Shown piece after piece: positions 61,734 through 64,000 of a stretch of 64,000 nt of DNA. The position numbers and the translations under genes were made by a program. This stretch comes from Lentilactobacillus kisonensis DSM 19906 = JCM 15041 (GTDB taxonomy: Bacteria > Bacillota > Bacilli > Lactobacillales > Lactobacillaceae): NCBI RefSeq assembly GCF_001434135.1, contig NZ_AZEB01000006.1, forward strand, positions 62,001-126,000. Direction: 5' to 3'. Under the pieces are notes generated by a model. That model worked only from the letters and a program-made list of their open reading frames with translations, did not search any database and was not told where the DNA came from. How positions within the stretch are numbered: the first letter of the stretch is position 1; each line of letters begins with the position of its first letter.

Positions 61734-63305
61734 ATGAAGGGACATTTTAAGCTGGCCGTTTCCGTGGCCTTTTTATTTGCTTCAGTCGGCATTTTCGGTG
61801 TCGGCTCCAGCGTCCATGCGGATGTTATTGATAACCCGGGTAGTGCCGGATCAATCACCCAGGTCAACTCCGGGAACGTCTTAAAGGATTATGATGAGAA
61901 TTCCTTGAACAAGGTTAATAATTCAACGCCGCAAGGGAACATGAGCAAGAAATACACTAAGTATAACCTTGATCCAACGGGCTATAATTATGGTAATAGT
62001 TATTCAACGATAGCTGGTAGTTCACAGAACACGTCGTTTAAGACAAAGTGGTTCTTGCCAGATGGCTTTAACGTTTCCGATCACCAACATGGGAACTTCC
62101 AAAGTGTCACGATGGATGATGAAGGCAACATTTACTTCATTGAATCTAACGGAACTAACACAAACCAAGGGGCAATCGTTAAGTTTAACTTAGCAAAGCT
62201 CCAACAACTTGGTGTTAACGCCGATATCTTATTATTGTGGAAGGCGTTTGATTACTTTAACCCATTCTCTGATCAGGGACTCCAGCATAACCAGGAGTAT
62301 GATCAAATTAACAGCCAGTTGCAAGGGGCGTTTGATCAGGTTAAGTCGTTAACGAAGACTTTGAACCAGAATCAATCCTGGCAGAATAATCAGGTTAACT
62401 ACCAAAAGAATGCGCAAAAGTACTATAAGAGTTGGAAAGCTAAGAAGGCTAAAGCCACTAAGGTTTCTAAATCTTACAGATACTCATATACGACCCGAGC
62501 CAATGCTAAGAAGACAATCAAACAGGCAACTGCTAAGATGGCTAAGTGGATGAAGTCATATCAGATGCATAAGACGAAGGTTAAGAACTACAATACCAAG
62601 ATTTCTGGGATTCAAAATCAGTTGAATACTTATCAAAGTCAAATTGATTCAGCTAAGGCTCAGAATCCAGAAATGTTTAAGTACATTGAAATTGCTCAAA
62701 CGGCTCAATTGAGTCCAGAGGTTGATATTGGCCATGGGCAAACGTTATCGTTTAACCCGGATAATGGTCACATCTACTTGGCTGAAGATAATACGTTGAC
62801 TGATCTGGCATCTCGTGATGATAACAACACTGTTCTCGAAATGGATCCAGATACATTGAAACCAATTCGGGAGTACAACTTCAAGATGTATCACGGTGAT
62901 AGTGCTAACTTGCAACTACACACCTTGGCATTTGATAATGACGGTAATGCTTATTGGGGCCGTAAGTTCAATGGCGGCTACATGTTCTTCTATGGCCGCT
63001 TAGATCAAAATGGTGTGAGCTTCCAAGCATCATCGTCGTACGTCGGCAACCGTGGCGGTTCTACTAACCAAGGCTTAGCGGTTAACCCGGCAAACGATCG
63101 GTTATACTTTGTGTCTGATGATATCTTAACGTCAGTTCCAACAAGTAAAATTCAGAGTGGTGACTTCTCATCAAGCGATGTCCATTACCAAGCATTTAAT
63201 TCGGGACGTGAGTTTGAAAGCTTAACGTTCGACCAAGATGGCTTTGGCTACTTGTTAGCATTGTGGCCACCTGAGTTGTTGCAATCGACAGATCCATTGA
63301 ATTAG
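61734..63305 (+). CDS. Secreted protein with split beta-repeat domain and Lys-rich insert
   Basis: 523 residues. Signal peptide ending near VHADV, then strand-rich repeats with blade-like patterns (VTMDDEGNIYFIESNG; LAFDNDGNAYWGRKFNG; LAVNPANDRLYFVSDD; LTFDQDGFGYLLALW) suggesting a beta-propeller. A Lys/Gln/Asn-rich, coiled-coil-like stretch (residues 185-320) interrupts the propeller between blades. No LPXTG or wall-binding module is seen. ATG after AAGGTGGG. Followed by the largest hairpin repeat of the window. Function unknown. Confidence 0.75.
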   Translation: MKGHFKLAVSVAFLFASVGIFGVGSSVHADVIDNPGSAGSITQVNSGNVLKDYDENSLNKVNNSTPQGNMSKKYTKYNLDPTGYNYGNSYSTIAGSSQNTSFKTKWFLPDGFNVSDHQHGNFQSVTMDDEGNIYFIESNGTNTNQGAIVKFNLAKLQQLGVNADILLLWKAFDYFNPFSDQGLQHNQEYDQINSQLQGAFDQVKSLTKTLNQNQSWQNNQVNYQKNAQKYYKSWKAKKAKATKVSKSYRYSYTTRANAKKTIKQATAKMAKWMKSYQMHKTKVKNYNTKISGIQNQLNTYQSQIDSAKAQNPEMFKYIEIAQTAQLSPEVDIGHGQTLSFNPDNGHIYLAEDNTLTDLASRDDNNTVLEMDPDTLKPIREYNFKMYHGDSANLQLHTLAFDNDGNAYWGRKFNGGYMFFYGRLDQNGVSFQASSSYVGNRGGSTNQGLAVNPANDRLYFVSDDILTSVPTSKIQSGDFSSSDVHYQAFNSGREFESLTFDQDGFGYLLALWPPELLQSTDPLN

Positions 63306-63308
63306 AGA

Positions 63309-63447
63309 GTGCCGAAGCAGCGTTTTGACGCGGTAATATAAGAGGCTCCAGCAATAATCCCCGTTTTTTTGGGGGATTATTGCTGGAGCCTCTTATATTG
63401 TTAGCGTCAGCTGCTTGAGGCACGTTTTTCCACTATGTAAGGAAAAA
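63309..63447 (+). repeat. Hairpin repeat R27 (type 4)
   Basis: Arms AATATAAGAGGCTCCAGCAA onward pair in full over 28 bp (AATAATCCCC/GGGGGATTATT apical), with outer TGACGC/GCGTCA, GAAGCAG/CTGCTT and GTGCC/GGCAC. Tail GGCACGTTTTTCCACTATGT is that of type 2. Probably terminates the upstream gene. Confidence 0.85.
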
Positions 63448-63454
63448 CCAATCC

Positions 63455-63515
63455 TATCTTTGGGAATCATTGCTGGAGCCGCTTACACTGTTACCATCAA
63501 TGATCAACGGCCTAA
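63455..63515 (+). repeat. Type 4 right-half fragment
   Basis: GGGAATCATTGCTGGAGCCG and CTTACACTGTTA follow R27 in the same orientation without a left arm. Confidence 0.55.
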
Positions 63516-63592
63516 ATTCTTGCTTACTGCATGAAATTAAGCTAACTTTAGGTTGAAATGAAAGCGGTTTAGAACGTGTGGGAGGTAATCTT

Positions 63593-64000
63593 ATGTTGAG
63601 CTTAAATTATACCCAGCAGTTTGCACTGTGTGTGTTGGGGCAAAAGCCAAAGTTAAATGCATTTAAACGTCGAGAAGTGGCGGCCTGTTTGGTATTATCA
63701 GAGATTGTGGAATTATTACGAGATGGGACAATTCAGCTGACCGCTGACGAAAAAATGGTGATTGGTCCAGGCGCAACACCCTCGAAGGACTACCTGATGC
63801 CACTTGCCCAGGATATTAAAAGTCGGAAGCCACAAACGATTAATAATTACGTAAAAGGCGTCGTACTATCGGTCCGCAAAAAACGGGTTGTGGCATTTGC
63901 TGAATCCCTGTGTCAGTCATTGATTCAAATTAACATGCTAGATGAGGATGAGAATCAATATTATGTTAATCAAACCGTTATTGATCGGGCGTTGACCGAA
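63593..64000 (+). CDS. GPP34/GOLPH3-like protein, N-terminal part
   Basis: 136 codons open to the window end; ATG 63593 follows GGGAGGTAATC. The helical pattern (LNYTQQFALCVLGQ, then AACLVLSEIVELLRDGTIQL) resembles the GPP34 (Golgi phosphoprotein 3-like) domain found in some Gram-positive proteins, but I am not certain. The 3' end is outside the window. Function unknown. Confidence 0.55.
   Translation, partial: MLSLNYTQQFALCVLGQKPKLNAFKRREVAACLVLSEIVELLRDGTIQLTADEKMVIGPGATPSKDYLMPLAQDIKSRKPQTINNYVKGVVLSVRKKRVVAFAESLCQSLIQINMLDEDENQYYVNQTVIDRALTE

Noticed and set aside
850-63515. Hairpin repeats as ordinary Rho-independent terminators
   Set aside because: They lack a T-run after the right end, several lie upstream of genes, and separate normal terminators exist beside them; only R27 and R28 plausibly terminate.

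Overview
The window looks like a chromosomal segment of a Lactobacillaceae species. Supporting signs are the Gram-positive ribosome binding sites with frequent TTG/GTG starts, T-box and TPP leaders, an Apf-like LysM protein, LTA synthase, NlpC/P60 and GH73 wall enzymes, a choloylglycine hydrolase, a tributyrin-type esterase, and a cluster of secreted proteins ending in a Lys-rich DUF5776-type domain. I infer a heterofermentative group such as Lentilactobacillus or Secundilactobacillus, but the species cannot be fixed from the sequence. There are no rRNA or tRNA genes, no transposase, no phage genes and no CRISPR array.

Layout: 1-9140 holds a HAD phosphatase, a secreted protein, a TMEM175-like channel, a nucleoside hydrolase, a PrsW-like membrane protease, a ferredoxin/flavodoxin-NADP reductase and a short UvrA paralogue. 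9440-20444 is largely envelope-related: K+ channel, LTA synthase, acyltransferase, NlpC/P60, MMPL transporter, choloylglycine hydrolase and GH73 glucosaminidase. 20781-26868 carries TerC, thioredoxin, a tyrosine-type T-box ahead of an NhaC-family transporter, the Apf-like protein and an esterase. 26973-31196 is a purine block (guaC, purA, purB) with a PurR-like operator between the divergent purA and purB. 31754-32942 is a LytTR regulator with a LiaF-like partner. 33118-37546 is an alpha-glucoside cassette (GH13, MFS permease, LacI regulator) with a palindromic operator. 37625-46903 contains an orphan YafQ-like toxin, a lipase-like hydrolase, glpK and an RlmD-type methyltransferase that lacks its Fe-S cysteines. 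47291-53239 holds three tandem DUF5776 surface-protein genes, the third frameshifted. 53532-57106 has dehydrogenases and a GNAT protein. 57122-60405 is a TPP-riboswitch thiM-thiD-thiE operon. 60440-60700 is a candidate type I toxin-antitoxin locus. The window ends with secreted proteins and a partial gene.

The dominant unexplained feature is a family of about 25 complete and 13 or more partial long hairpin repeats of about 120 bp, spread through nearly every intergenic space. Their stems differ in sequence from copy to copy but stay paired. Their left end (GTGAGCGGAGC) sits next to a gene boundary: five genes take their stop codon from it, and several copies stop 17-22 nt before a start codon. 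Truncated copies keep only the right half and lie outboard of a complete copy. One copy is inserted inside another between thiM and thiD. Other second-look items are two paralogous non-coding modules with G-rich hairpin loops (38517-38740 and 38938-39145), an 8-G tract inside the 17-bp spacer of a surface-protein promoter, and a 32-codon membrane peptide gene with a convergent antisense RNA.
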